NCBI RefSeq assembly: GCF_014297445.1
Contig: NZ_JACORU010000007.1
Location: 299,189 to 363,188 of the forward strand
DNA length: 64,000 bases
Source: Ramlibacter albus
GTDB taxonomy: Bacteria; Pseudomonadota; Gammaproteobacteria; Burkholderiales; Burkholderiaceae_C
Direction of reading: 5' to 3'
Made by a program: the position numbers and the translations under genes. The notes below the pieces were generated by a model. It saw nothing but the letters and a program-made list of their open reading frames with translations, had not been told where the DNA came from and did not search any database. Shown here in pieces: positions 27,134-35,677 of the stretch (within the stretch, counting starts at the first letter, position 1; every line of letters starts with the position of its first letter).

Positions 27134-29362
27134 TCAATGAAGGACCAGCTCGATCTTTTCGATCTCTCCGTGGTACACGAATGCTCCGTCGCGTCCGTCC
27201 GGCAGCGGCGCGTTGAACGATCGCCCGAGGCCGACACCCCCCGATGGCATGTGCGTGATCGGGTGTGGGATCTGCCCCTGAACAGGTTCCTTGGCGTCAA
27301 CCGAAAGCGATACCGCGAGAGGATCTCCACGACCCGCGCCGGGACTGACTTTCACGGTGATCGCGTGCCGGCCCGGCGTGAGCTTGTCGCCGCGGATCGT
27401 GATCGGCGCGAACGGCTTGGCCAAGTAGTGGAAAGTCGGGCGGCCATCGACGAAGTGCAGGCCCCAGCCCGCCGTCAAGCCGCCCTGGCTGATGATCGTG
27501 CCATCTGCTGCGCCTGCGGGCACACTCACGTTCGCGCTCAAGGTGAAGGCTGCACCGAGCAAGGCTGGGAATCCCTCGTCTGCCAAGCGATCGACAGAGG
27601 CGTGGTACGTGAAGTGATTGCGCCCTCTTGTCCGGAAGGGCTGTGCAGAGGTCCGTACCGGCCTGCCTGAGGGAGCCTCCTTGACCTTGAATCCATTGTC
27701 GCGCTCGGCCGCTTCGAATTCCCGCTTCAGCTCCGCAACTTTCTCCGGAAAGGCCGCGGCCAGGTCCTTCGACTGGGAATAGTCCTCGTCCAGCCTGTAC
27801 AACTCCCATGCGAGCTCGCTTGGCGCCGCACTCTGCGGCTCCCAAATCTGCGGCGGGGGCGTGGTGCCGGCAAACCAGCCGTCCTTGTAGTAGCCGCGGT
27901 TGGCGTTGATCTCGAAGTACTGGCTCGTACGACGCGAAGGCGCCGATGCGTCATCGAGCGCATAGAGCAGGCTGATGCCGTCGAGCGGCATCTGCGCTAC
28001 GCCATCCACCACTGCGGGCGCGGAAACACCGGTTGCCTCGTAGATCGTGGGCGCGATGTCGGACACGAAACCGAACTGCGATCGAAAGGTTCCCGGTGAA
28101 CGGACATGTCCCGGCCAGACGATCGTCAGGCCATTGCGAATGGCGCCGAGGTGGCCGCTCATCTGCTTCCAGTACTGGAATGGCGTGTTCATCGCCCAAG
28201 CCCAACCCACGTTGTACTCGACGGGCTCTCCCGCGCTGCCCATCTGGTCGAGTGTGGCGAGGGCGCGTTCCATCGTGCGCCCCGGGCCCGTCAATGGCGA
28301 ACCAAGCGGGCCGGCTACGTGGGCTGCTCCGTTGTCCCCGTTGATGTACACGATCAACGTGTTGTTCCAATGTCCATCGGCCTTCAGCGCCGCGAACAGG
28401 CGCCCGAGCTGGGCGTCGAAGTACGCGCTCTGTGCTGCCGCGACTTCCATCGTGCGGACCGCGACCTTGCGCTGGTCGTCGGTCAGGCTGGCCCAGGCCG
28501 GGACGGAAGCCGGGCGGGGCGTCAACACTGCGCTCGGCGGGACGACACCCTCCTGCTTCTGGCGCGCGAAAGTCTGTTCGCGCAGTCGGTCCCACCCCAG
28601 GTCGAACCGCCCCCGGAACTTGGCAATCCAATCCGCGGGCGCTTCCAGCGGAGCGTGAACGGTCCCGGTCGCGAGATACGTGAAGAACGGCCTGTCCGGC
28701 GCGATCGACTTCTGCGTGCGCATCCAGTCGATCGCGTGGTCGACCAGGTCACGGTCGAGGATGTAGCCGGGAGTGTCAGGTCGAGGGACCGGCGTCGTGT
28801 TGACGTAGAGCGTGGGGTTCCACTGATCGGTCTCGCCGTTCATGAAACCGTAGAAGTAGTCGAAGCCCAAGCCCGTCGGCCAGCGATCGAACGGGCCCGC
28901 CGCGGTCAATTCCCACCGTGGCGTCACGTGGACCTTGCCGAACCACGAAGTCGCATAGCCATTGAGCTGGAGGACCCGGCCCATCGTGGCGGCCGACTTC
29001 GGCATGACACTCGAGTACCCCGGTTCGTTGGTTGCCGTGTCGATGATCGAACCGACGTTGACCCTGTGCGGGTTGCGGCCCGTCAACAGCGATGCGCGCG
29101 TTGGCGAACACTGGGCCGTCGTATGGAACTGGTTGAACCGCACCCCCTCACGCACCAGCGCGTCGTAGTTCGGGGTCGGCACGGGCCCGCCGAAGGGACT
29201 GTTCATGGAAAACCCCACGTCATCGGCCATGATGACGATGACGTTGGGGCGGGCTTCGCGCGGAACCTGTGCGGGCACTTGCTGCGCGCCTGCCGGACGG
29301 TGGCCGAGCAGGAGTACCGCGCAGACGACGGCGGCGATGGACGATGCGAACGGTGGCCGCAT
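27134..29362 (-). CDS. Cys-type sulfatase (arylsulfatase), exported
   Basis: A 742-residue type I sulfatase with a Sec signal peptide (ending PAGAQ). The metal-binding start NVIVIMADDVG (Asp47/Asp48) and the modification motif CSPTRASLLTGR (Cys85, converted to formylglycine) are present, along with GKVHVTPR and the second-half INGDNG metal site. The C-terminal 180 residues form an extra beta-rich domain with an SANVSVPAG segment, longer than in typical 500-residue sulfatases. Last gene of the TonB receptor - MBL - sulfatase unit; promoter and operator are near 32.53 kb. The sulfated substrate is inferred to be taken up by that receptor. Confidence 0.93.
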   Translation of the reverse strand: MRPPFASSIAAVVCAVLLLGHRPAGAQQVPAQVPREARPNVIVIMADDVGFSMNSPFGGPVPTPNYDALVREGVRFNQFHTTAQCSPTRASLLTGRNPHRVNVGSIIDTATNEPGYSSVMPKSAATMGRVLQLNGYATSWFGKVHVTPRWELTAAGPFDRWPTGLGFDYFYGFMNGETDQWNPTLYVNTTPVPRPDTPGYILDRDLVDHAIDWMRTQKSIAPDRPFFTYLATGTVHAPLEAPADWIAKFRGRFDLGWDRLREQTFARQKQEGVVPPSAVLTPRPASVPAWASLTDDQRKVAVRTMEVAAAQSAYFDAQLGRLFAALKADGHWNNTLIVYINGDNGAAHVAGPLGSPLTGPGRTMERALATLDQMGSAGEPVEYNVGWAWAMNTPFQYWKQMSGHLGAIRNGLTIVWPGHVRSPGTFRSQFGFVSDIAPTIYEATGVSAPAVVDGVAQMPLDGISLLYALDDASAPSRRTSQYFEINANRGYYKDGWFAGTTPPPQIWEPQSAAPSELAWELYRLDEDYSQSKDLAAAFPEKVAELKREFEAAERDNGFKVKEAPSGRPVRTSAQPFRTRGRNHFTYHASVDRLADEGFPALLGAAFTLSANVSVPAGAADGTIISQGGLTAGWGLHFVDGRPTFHYLAKPFAPITIRGDKLTPGRHAITVKVSPGAGRGDPLAVSLSVDAKEPVQGQIPHPITHMPSGGVGLGRSFNAPLPDGRDGAFVYHGEIEKIELVLH

Positions 29363-29385
29363 GAGAGTCCCCGACTACGTCGCTA

Positions 29386-30387
29386 TCAAAAGCGTGCGAG
29401 GTCGCGCGCCGCCTTGACTGTCCCCTTGAAAAACGGCGTGATGCCGCCGATCAGCTTCGCGATGGCCTTGTCATCCGGCGGAATGGGAACGTAGTGCGTC
29501 AGCACCACTTCCTTCACGCCGGCCTCTGCCGCGAGCTTGCCGATTTCGGACGGCTCGAGGTGGCTCTTGCGCATGCGCTCGGCCGAACCCTGCGCGAATT
29601 TCGCTGCATCGCCCCTCAAGACGCGCAGGAGTTCTTCCTGGATCGCCTCGGGATCGACGACTTCGGTGACGAGGACGTCGGCGCCCTTGGCGAGCCGGGC
29701 CAGCTTTGGCGTCGGCGCGCTGTCGCCTGTGTACACATAGCTGCGGCCGCGCGCCTCGACGCGGAAGGCAACGGCGTGCGGCTCGTGGCCGGCCGCGATC
29801 GGCGTGGAAGACGGGACCAGGTAGTGCTCCACGCTGATGCTCGTGACGCGGACGTTTTCGTCCTCGTAGACCAGCTTCGGTTCATTCATTTCGGCCGGCA
29901 GGTCCGTCGTCTTGAACGCCGTAGCCAGGGGCGGATTGCCCGGCCCCACGACCGGGTACGACGCATCAACGGTCGCGCGGTTGGCGGCGACCAGGCCGTT
30001 GACCATCTCCACGGTGCCCGGAGGACCGAAGATCGGCAGCGGCTCGCGGCGCCCACGGGCCCACTTCGCCAGCATCACCTGCCCCAGGTCGGCGTTGTGA
30101 TCCGAGTGGTGGTGCGAGATGAAGACAGCGCGCACGCCTTGCGTGGGCAGCTTCGCCAGCGCCATCTGCCGAAGCACTCCGTTTCCGAGGTCGAAAAGGT
30201 AGATCGCATTGCCGACGACGAGCGCGTTGGAGATCTGCGCCGCTTCGGGATGCAGGATCGGGCCGCCGGCGGTGCCGAGCGTGACCCATTGCACGGCCGC
30301 GGCGTCGCCGTCCGCGGCTTGTGCGGGCACGGCAAACGCCAGCGCCCAGCCCAGTACGCCTGCCGACAAGTACCTGGAAAACGTCAT
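29386..30387 (-). CDS. Exported MBL-fold metallohydrolase (RNase Z-like)
   Basis: A 333-residue protein with a signal peptide (AFAVPAQA). The metallo-beta-lactamase metal motif SHHHSDHNAD (His92-His97), a further GHEPHAVAF segment and the C-terminal LTHYVPIP give a two-metal hydrolase. The RNase-Z-like arrangement together with the signal peptide suggests a periplasmic esterase, lactonase or sulfatase-like activity rather than RNA processing. It lies 10 bp after the TonB receptor and 23 bp before the sulfatase. A paralogue with the same architecture lies at 51154-52086. Confidence 0.88.
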   Translation of the reverse strand: MTFSRYLSAGVLGWALAFAVPAQAADGDAAAVQWVTLGTAGGPILHPEAAQISNALVVGNAIYLFDLGNGVLRQMALAKLPTQGVRAVFISHHHSDHNADLGQVMLAKWARGRREPLPIFGPPGTVEMVNGLVAANRATVDASYPVVGPGNPPLATAFKTTDLPAEMNEPKLVYEDENVRVTSISVEHYLVPSSTPIAAGHEPHAVAFRVEARGRSYVYTGDSAPTPKLARLAKGADVLVTEVVDPEAIQEELLRVLRGDAAKFAQGSAERMRKSHLEPSEIGKLAAEAGVKEVVLTHYVPIPPDDKAIAKLIGGITPFFKGTVKAARDLARF

Positions 30388-30397
30388 GGCCTACCCG

Positions 30398-32467
30398 TCA
30401 GAAATCGATCTTGGCATTGAAGCGCACGGCGCGGACCATGCCGACACCGTAGACGCCGTTGGCGATCGAGTTCCAGTATCTCCTGTTCGCCACGTTGTCC
30501 ACCGAGGCCTGGAAGCTGACCCGCTTACCGGCGATGTTGCCCACATAGCCGGCTCCGAGCTCGTACAGCCCATAGCCGGGGATGTAGCCCTGTTCCTGGT
30601 TGTTCACTGCGCGCCTGGAAATACCGCGGGCAGTGGCGCGCAGCGTCAGTCCGGGGAGCGCCGAGACGCGGTAGGCCAAGGTCACGTTGCCGTTGAGGCG
30701 GGGCGAGTTCTCGGGAACGCGGCCATTGATCAGCGGCTCGAGCGGGGAAATCTGCTTTGCCTTGAGCCACAGCAAGGACCCGGACAGGTTCCACGCCGGC
30801 AGGAAAGCATAGTTACCGGTGAACTCGACACCCTTGTAGAGCGCTTCGCCACTGTATCCGTAGACGTTCGTCGTCGGGTTGGTGACGGCGTTGGCGCGCG
30901 AGATCTCGAAATACGAGGCGTTGAGCGCAAGCCCCTTGATCGAGCTGTCGCGAATGCCGACCTCCTTCTGCCTGGAAATCGTCGGGTCGAGCTGCACCGC
31001 GGCATTCACCGTGCCCACCGGCGCGACCGGGCCACCCTCGAGGCCGGTCATGTAGCTGGCATACACCGTCGTCGTCGGCCGCACTTCGTAAAGGACCCCG
31101 ACCGCCGGCGAGTTCACCGAGCTCTTGGTCGTCACTGTGCCGTTCGTCTCGTCATCGTAAGTGCGGCGCACGCCGACGACGAGCTTCAGTTGGGGCAGCA
31201 AGCCAATCGTGTCGGAGGCGTACACGGCCCTCTCCCGGCTTGTCTGCAGCGGATTTTCGCGCGGGGCGCCGGTGAGCTGGGCCACGGGAATCTTGATCGG
31301 GTCGAAGATGTTCTGCCGGGTCGCGAGCGTCAGGTTGTAGATGTCGTAAGCCCTGAGGTAGCGAGTGGTATAGGAGGCACCCACCGTTAAGTCGTGCCGG
31401 AACCTCCATGTGTCGAAGGTTCCGATCAGGTCGGAACGGCCGAAATTCAGGTGGTTGCTGTTACGCGTGTGGTTGAAGGTCAGGACGCCGTTGGCCCCGG
31501 TCACGGCGTTGTATTGGGCGACCTGGCCGACTCCCCGTTCACGTTCGGCTTCGTTGCGGCCGACCTGCACGAGTGCGCGCCAGTCGTCGCTGAACTTGTA
31601 GTCCACCCGGGCTTGCAAGTTGTCCGCGCGCGGATGATAGACATCCCAGTTGCCGCCCGGTCCCCACAGGTTTTTCTGCGGGTCCGGCACCCGGGTGATC
31701 GGGACCACGCCGTTGACGGCCGGCAGCAAGCGGATGCCTACCTGCTCCGCCACGTCGCGATGGATCCGTTCGCCGGCCAGCTCGACGTTAAGACGATCCG
31801 AGACGCGCCAATCGGTGGCAAAGGCCACGAAATACCCGCTTCCACCGAGGTCGTGTATGCCGTTTTCGAAGTGCGTGGCCGACGCGTTGACCCGGACCCC
31901 GAACTGCTTGGCGTCGCCGAAGCGGCGGCCGATGTCCACGTTGGCGCCATACTGGCCGAAGGCGTTTGCCCCGAGGCCGACCGTGGTGACATCACGGGCG
32001 CCGGCGCGTTTGGGGATGAGGTTGATGATGCCTGCCGGGCTTGCGATCCCGTACAGCAGCGCGTTGGCGCCCTTGAGCGTTTCGATCCGCTCCTTGTTTT
32101 CGGTCGGCACGCTGGCGACCACGCCGTAGGGCATGCCGCCGTCCATCCGGAAGCTGTTGGCGAAATTGAGCCGGATGCCGCGGATCGAGTAGCCATCCAG
32201 CGCCGAGCCGCTCGATTGCAGCGGGACGACACCAGCCTGGTTGCGGATCGCCTCTCCGTAGCCTTCCTGCGACGCTCTCGTCAGCGCCTCTCCGGAAACC
32301 ACTTCCTTGCTCACGATGCGTTCGGCCGCATTGGCCGCGCGCGGGGTGGTCTGGGCCTCGTTGGGGCCGGCGTCGGGCTGAGCGACCTGCTGGGCGTGCG
32401 CGGCAGCACAGAGCAGGCTCGCGGCGGCGGCGGTCAGGGTCAAGGAAAAGCTGTTCCGTCGTTGCAT
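30398..32467 (-). CDS. TonB-dependent receptor of the catabolic island
   Basis: A 689-residue outer-membrane receptor. The signal peptide ends CAAAHAQQ. The plug domain has GYSIRGIRLNFANSFRMDG and the segment ALLYGIASPAGIINLIPKR characteristic of siderophore-type receptors. The C-terminus ends in a strand with terminal Phe (FNAKIDF). First gene of an operon with the MBL hydrolase and sulfatase, headed by a LacI-type operator at 32534-32547. Given this regulon, it more likely imports a sulfated glycoside than iron. The ATG at 32467 is chosen for its signal peptide. Confidence 0.9.
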   Translation of the reverse strand: MQRRNSFSLTLTAAAASLLCAAAHAQQVAQPDAGPNEAQTTPRAANAAERIVSKEVVSGEALTRASQEGYGEAIRNQAGVVPLQSSGSALDGYSIRGIRLNFANSFRMDGGMPYGVVASVPTENKERIETLKGANALLYGIASPAGIINLIPKRAGARDVTTVGLGANAFGQYGANVDIGRRFGDAKQFGVRVNASATHFENGIHDLGGSGYFVAFATDWRVSDRLNVELAGERIHRDVAEQVGIRLLPAVNGVVPITRVPDPQKNLWGPGGNWDVYHPRADNLQARVDYKFSDDWRALVQVGRNEAERERGVGQVAQYNAVTGANGVLTFNHTRNSNHLNFGRSDLIGTFDTWRFRHDLTVGASYTTRYLRAYDIYNLTLATRQNIFDPIKIPVAQLTGAPRENPLQTSRERAVYASDTIGLLPQLKLVVGVRRTYDDETNGTVTTKSSVNSPAVGVLYEVRPTTTVYASYMTGLEGGPVAPVGTVNAAVQLDPTISRQKEVGIRDSSIKGLALNASYFEISRANAVTNPTTNVYGYSGEALYKGVEFTGNYAFLPAWNLSGSLLWLKAKQISPLEPLINGRVPENSPRLNGNVTLAYRVSALPGLTLRATARGISRRAVNNQEQGYIPGYGLYELGAGYVGNIAGKRVSFQASVDNVANRRYWNSIANGVYGVGMVRAVRFNAKIDF

Positions 32468-32533
32468 GTGGGGCTCTTTCTCAAAAAAGGCGGTCGGATG
32501 ACCACGCCGGGTCATGGATGAGGGTAAAGAATG

Positions 32534-32571
32534 GTAAACGCTTTCCCAACGCCTTAAACTAGTAGTTTCCC
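32534..32571 (-). promoter_or_regulatory. LacI-type bipartite operator, TonB-receptor operon
   Basis: On the minus strand the upstream box GGGAAACTACTAG (32559-32571) is followed after about ten bases by the core GGGAAAGCGTTTAC (32534-32547), just before a TACCAT-like -10. It differs from the consensus GGGAAAGCGCTTAC by one base. Confidence 0.8.
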
Positions 32572-32672
32572 TATGACAGATATTACAAACGAGTGCTGGC
32601 TGTAGGGCGAAAATGCGTTGCCCGCATGGAAGTCGTGCATTCATTTTCCCGTCCGCTCGGCGGAACGTCGAA

Positions 32673-32686
32673 GGGAAAGCGCTTGC
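32673..32686 (+). promoter_or_regulatory. LacI-type operator in front of sulfatase 2
   Basis: GGGAAAGCGCTTGC, one base from the consensus, 40 bp upstream of the sulfatase ATG at 32726. No clear upstream box is seen here. It faces the opposite way to the 32534 site, so the intergenic region carries one operator per direction. Confidence 0.78.
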
Positions 32687-32725
32687 ACATTCCGCCGCCT
32701 CTCACCCACCCACCGAGGAAACACC

Positions 32726-34243
32726 ATGAATCCCTCTTCGATCGACCGCCGCAAGGTGCTTGGCGCCCTCTTCCTCGCGCCGCTGGCCGGATGCGCCGGT
32801 CTCGACCAGCCAGCGCCGAAGAAGCAGCCGAACTTCCTTTTCCTGCTTCCCGACCAGCACCGCTTCGACTGGCTGAGCGGCAATCCGGGGTTGCCCATCA
32901 AAACGCCCAACCTCGACTGGCTGGCTGAACGCGGCGTGCGTTTCGCGAAGGCGTACTGCGCGTCTGCGACCTGCGCTCCTTCGCGCGCGGCGCTGGCCGC
33001 CGGCCGCGACTACGACCGGTGCGGTGTCGGCGGCAACTGGGCCGACTACCCCAGCGGCCAGCCGACGTACTACCGCAAGCTGCGCGAGAGCGGCTACCAC
33101 GTCGCTGCCTGCGGCAAGCTCGACCTCAGCAAAGGCTCGCACGACTGGGGCGTCGACGGCCGCAATCGCATGCAGGAGTGGGGCTTCACCGAGATGGTCA
33201 ACAACGGGGGCAAGGGCGATGCGGTGACTGCGTGGTTGCGGGCCAACAAGAAGCCCGTAGAGCCGTACATGGCCTATCTCGGCGCAAAGGATCTCGCCGC
33301 GGTCCATGCCGCCGACACCGAGTCCCGTGGCGGCGGCCGGACCACGCCGCGCGAGGTCCAGTACAGCCGCACGTATCCGACGCCGCTTTCCGAGGATGAC
33401 TATGCGGACAACTGGGTCGGCCGCACCGCCGAAGGAATGCTGCAGCGGTTCCCCAAGGACAAGCCCTGGCACCTGGTGGTCAACTTCAGCGGCCCGCACG
33501 ATCCCATGGACATCACCTCGGCGATGGAGGCCACGGTGCGTGGACGCACGTTCGCCCAGCCCAACGCGAACACGCAGCTGGCGCCCGAAATCCACAACAC
33601 AATCCGCCAGAACTACACCGCGATGGTCGAGAACATCGATCGGTGGGTCGGCAAACTGATCGAAGGCGTGCGGCAGCGCGGCGAACTGGACAACACGGTC
33701 TTCGTCTACTCGAGCGACCACGGCGAAATGCTCGGCGACCATGACCGCTGGGCGAAGACCGTTCCGTACCAGCCCTCGGTCTGCGTGCCGCTGATCGTCG
33801 CCGGGCCCGGAATGGTTGCCAGGCGCAGCGACGCCCTCGTCAGCATGATCGACATCAGCGCGACGCTGCTCGACTACGCAGGCGCCCAGCGCCCGGAAGG
33901 CATGACGGCCCAGTCACTGCGTCCGCTGCTCGAAGGAAAGTCGGCGCTCCATCGAACGCACGTGACATCCGGGCTGATGGGTTGGCGCATGGTGACCGAT
34001 GGGCGCTACAAGCTGATCCGGGGCTTCGACCCTGCGGCTCAAAAGACCGAGGCGGACGTCTATCGAGCCGGCAACGAGAACCAGCACAAGTTCGTGCTTT
34101 TCGACCTTGCCCGCGACCCGCTGGAAAACGTGGACATCGCGGCGGCGAACCCGGATATCGTCGCGCGCCTGGCAGCCTTGCTACCGGCGCAGAATCCGGA
34201 CCCCAACTTCGGCCGCGCACCGCGCGGCACGCGGCCCGATTGA
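32726..34243 (+). CDS. Cys-type sulfatase, predicted lipoprotein
   Basis: A 505-residue type I sulfatase with a lipoprotein signal (Arg-Arg near residue 8, LAPLAGC with Cys23). The metal site NFLFLLPDQHR has Asp43-Gln44 rather than Asp-Asp. The modification motif is CAPSRAALAAGR (Cys83, formylglycine), with the later metal site SSDHGEMLGDH. GEMLGDH is typical of choline-sulfatase/heparan-type enzymes. It is the only island sulfatase on the plus strand in its area, with its own operator, and it converges on the formylglycine-generating enzyme gene (1 bp between stops). Confidence 0.92.
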   Translation: MNPSSIDRRKVLGALFLAPLAGCAGLDQPAPKKQPNFLFLLPDQHRFDWLSGNPGLPIKTPNLDWLAERGVRFAKAYCASATCAPSRAALAAGRDYDRCGVGGNWADYPSGQPTYYRKLRESGYHVAACGKLDLSKGSHDWGVDGRNRMQEWGFTEMVNNGGKGDAVTAWLRANKKPVEPYMAYLGAKDLAAVHAADTESRGGGRTTPREVQYSRTYPTPLSEDDYADNWVGRTAEGMLQRFPKDKPWHLVVNFSGPHDPMDITSAMEATVRGRTFAQPNANTQLAPEIHNTIRQNYTAMVENIDRWVGKLIEGVRQRGELDNTVFVYSSDHGEMLGDHDRWAKTVPYQPSVCVPLIVAGPGMVARRSDALVSMIDISATLLDYAGAQRPEGMTAQSLRPLLEGKSALHRTHVTSGLMGWRMVTDGRYKLIRGFDPAAQKTEADVYRAGNENQHKFVLFDLARDPLENVDIAAANPDIVARLAALLPAQNPDPNFGRAPRGTRPD

Positions 34244-34244
34244 G

Positions 34245-35204
34245 TTACGCGCGCACGACGCAGCGGAAGCCGATGTGCGACGTGCTGCTGTCGATGGCCT
34301 GCGCGTGGCGCGACGCGGGCCTGTAGCGCTGGCAGTATCCGACCGCGCACAGGTGCGACCCGCCTTTGCAGACACGCCGGCCGAGCCGGGTGGAAGCGTC
34401 GCGGGGATCGGTGCTGTCCGCCTGGCTGCCACCGCGAGGGTTCTGCGGCGCACAGCCGCAGCCGGGGGCTTTCTTCGCGAGCATCGTGGCGGGAACGAAC
34501 CAGTCATCCGTCCATTCCCACACGTTGCCGATCATGTCGAAGAGGCCGTAGTCGTTGGAAGGATAGCTGCGGACCGGCGACGTCCGTTCATAACCGTCTT
34601 CGCAGGTGTTGTTCCAGGGAAACTGGCCCTGGAAGTAGTTCGCCAGCATCCGTCCACCCGGCGCCAGCTCGTCACCCCACGCGTAGTCGCGGTCCTCGTG
34701 GCCGCCGCGGCAGGCACGCTCCCATTCGGCTTCCGTCGGCAGCGCCTTGCCGGCCCACGCTGCGTACGCCGCAGCATCACGATGGGTCACATGGACGACG
34801 GGGTGATCCTCCAGGCCCGCGAGGGACGAGCCGGAGCCCAGCGGGTGGCGCCAGTCTGCGCCCACGCGCCACTGCCACCATTGCGATATGTCGTCCAGCC
34901 GCACGCGCTGCCGGGGCGACACGAACACGAGCGAGCCCGGCTGCAGCAGCGCTGGATCGACGCCTGCATAGGCGGCCGGATCGAGGGGCTCTTCGGCGAG
35001 CGTGACGTAGCCCGTGGAATCGACGAAGCGCTTGAACATCGCGTTCGTCACCGGCACTTCGTCGATCCAGAATCCGTCGACGCCGACGGTCCGCACCGGC
35101 GCCTCCTCCGGATAGAAGTTCTCGCAGCCCATCCGGAAGCGACCCCCCGGAATCCAGCGCATGCCAGACGGGCCGTCGCCCGGAATGTTTGAAGTCGTCG
35201 TCAT
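34245..35204 (-). CDS. Formylglycine-generating enzyme (sulfatase activating)
   Basis: A 319-residue FGE/SUMF1-type enzyme that oxidises the active-site Cys of sulfatases to formylglycine. It has the family landmarks FRMGCENFYPEEAPVR, LPTEAEWERACRGG, YGLFDMIGNVWEWT and the C-terminal GGSHLCAVGYCQRYRPA. The two catalytic cysteines (Cys286 and Cys291) keep the five-residue spacing of the human enzyme, so it is likely a true FGE rather than a cysteine-less relative. The ATG at 35204 is used; a TTG two codons earlier is possible. It is last in the operon beginning at the MFS gene and serves the five Cys-type sulfatases of the island. Confidence 0.93.
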   Translation of the reverse strand: MTTTSNIPGDGPSGMRWIPGGRFRMGCENFYPEEAPVRTVGVDGFWIDEVPVTNAMFKRFVDSTGYVTLAEEPLDPAAYAGVDPALLQPGSLVFVSPRQRVRLDDISQWWQWRVGADWRHPLGSGSSLAGLEDHPVVHVTHRDAAAYAAWAGKALPTEAEWERACRGGHEDRDYAWGDELAPGGRMLANYFQGQFPWNNTCEDGYERTSPVRSYPSNDYGLFDMIGNVWEWTDDWFVPATMLAKKAPGCGCAPQNPRGGSQADSTDPRDASTRLGRRVCKGGSHLCAVGYCQRYRPASRHAQAIDSSTSHIGFRCVVRA

Positions 35205-35271
35205 GATCAAGATCGTAGCGGGGCAGCCTGTTCACCTGTGCAGGGGCGGGGCGCGGTGTTCCTTCGCTTGC

Positions 35272-35661
35272 TCAGCAGAGCGTCATCCGGAGCGTGCAGG
35301 TCGTCGTCGGCACCCACGGCAGGTACGAGATCCGCAGCTGCTCGGCGACCGTCACTTCGTGTTCTCCCGCAGGCAGGCCACCAGCGTGCATCACGCTGAC
35401 CCGTGCGATTTCGCCGAACTCCCAGCGTTCGCCGGTCGCGGTCTCCATCTCGTCGAGGGTCCAGGTGCGGCCGCGCACGGTAAACCGGACATCCTCGCGC
35501 GCAGCTTTCGCTCCGTCGACGGTCACCGCGATGTCCTCGACGATCGAGATCCACTGCCCGCGGTAATAGGGCAGGCGGACTCCGATCTCGTAGCCGGCGA
35601 CGCGACCGCCCTGCTCGAAATTCGCAAGCGATCCCGGGACGATGACATGCTTGTCGTACAT
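35272..35661 (-). CDS. C-glycoside deglycosidase beta-subunit-like protein (DUF6379), copy 1
   Basis: A 129-residue all-beta protein beginning MYDKHVIVPGSLANF, matching the small beta subunit of bacterial C-glycoside deglycosidases (CGD/Dfg/Car type). The family features FxxGxxVRLPYYRGQWISI, VTVDG and an aromatic-rich end (YLPWVPTTTCTL) are present. A GAGGAG site precedes the ATG. It lies 16 bp after the larger TIM-barrel partner, which is the usual alpha-beta order. The beta subunit helps form the metal active site in characterised complexes. Function here is inferred from pairing. Confidence 0.78.
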   Translation of the reverse strand: MYDKHVIVPGSLANFEQGGRVAGYEIGVRLPYYRGQWISIVEDIAVTVDGAKAAREDVRFTVRGRTWTLDEMETATGERWEFGEIARVSVMHAGGLPAGEHEVTVAEQLRISYLPWVPTTTCTLRMTLC

Positions 35662-35677
35662 CGGCGTTGCTCCTCGT

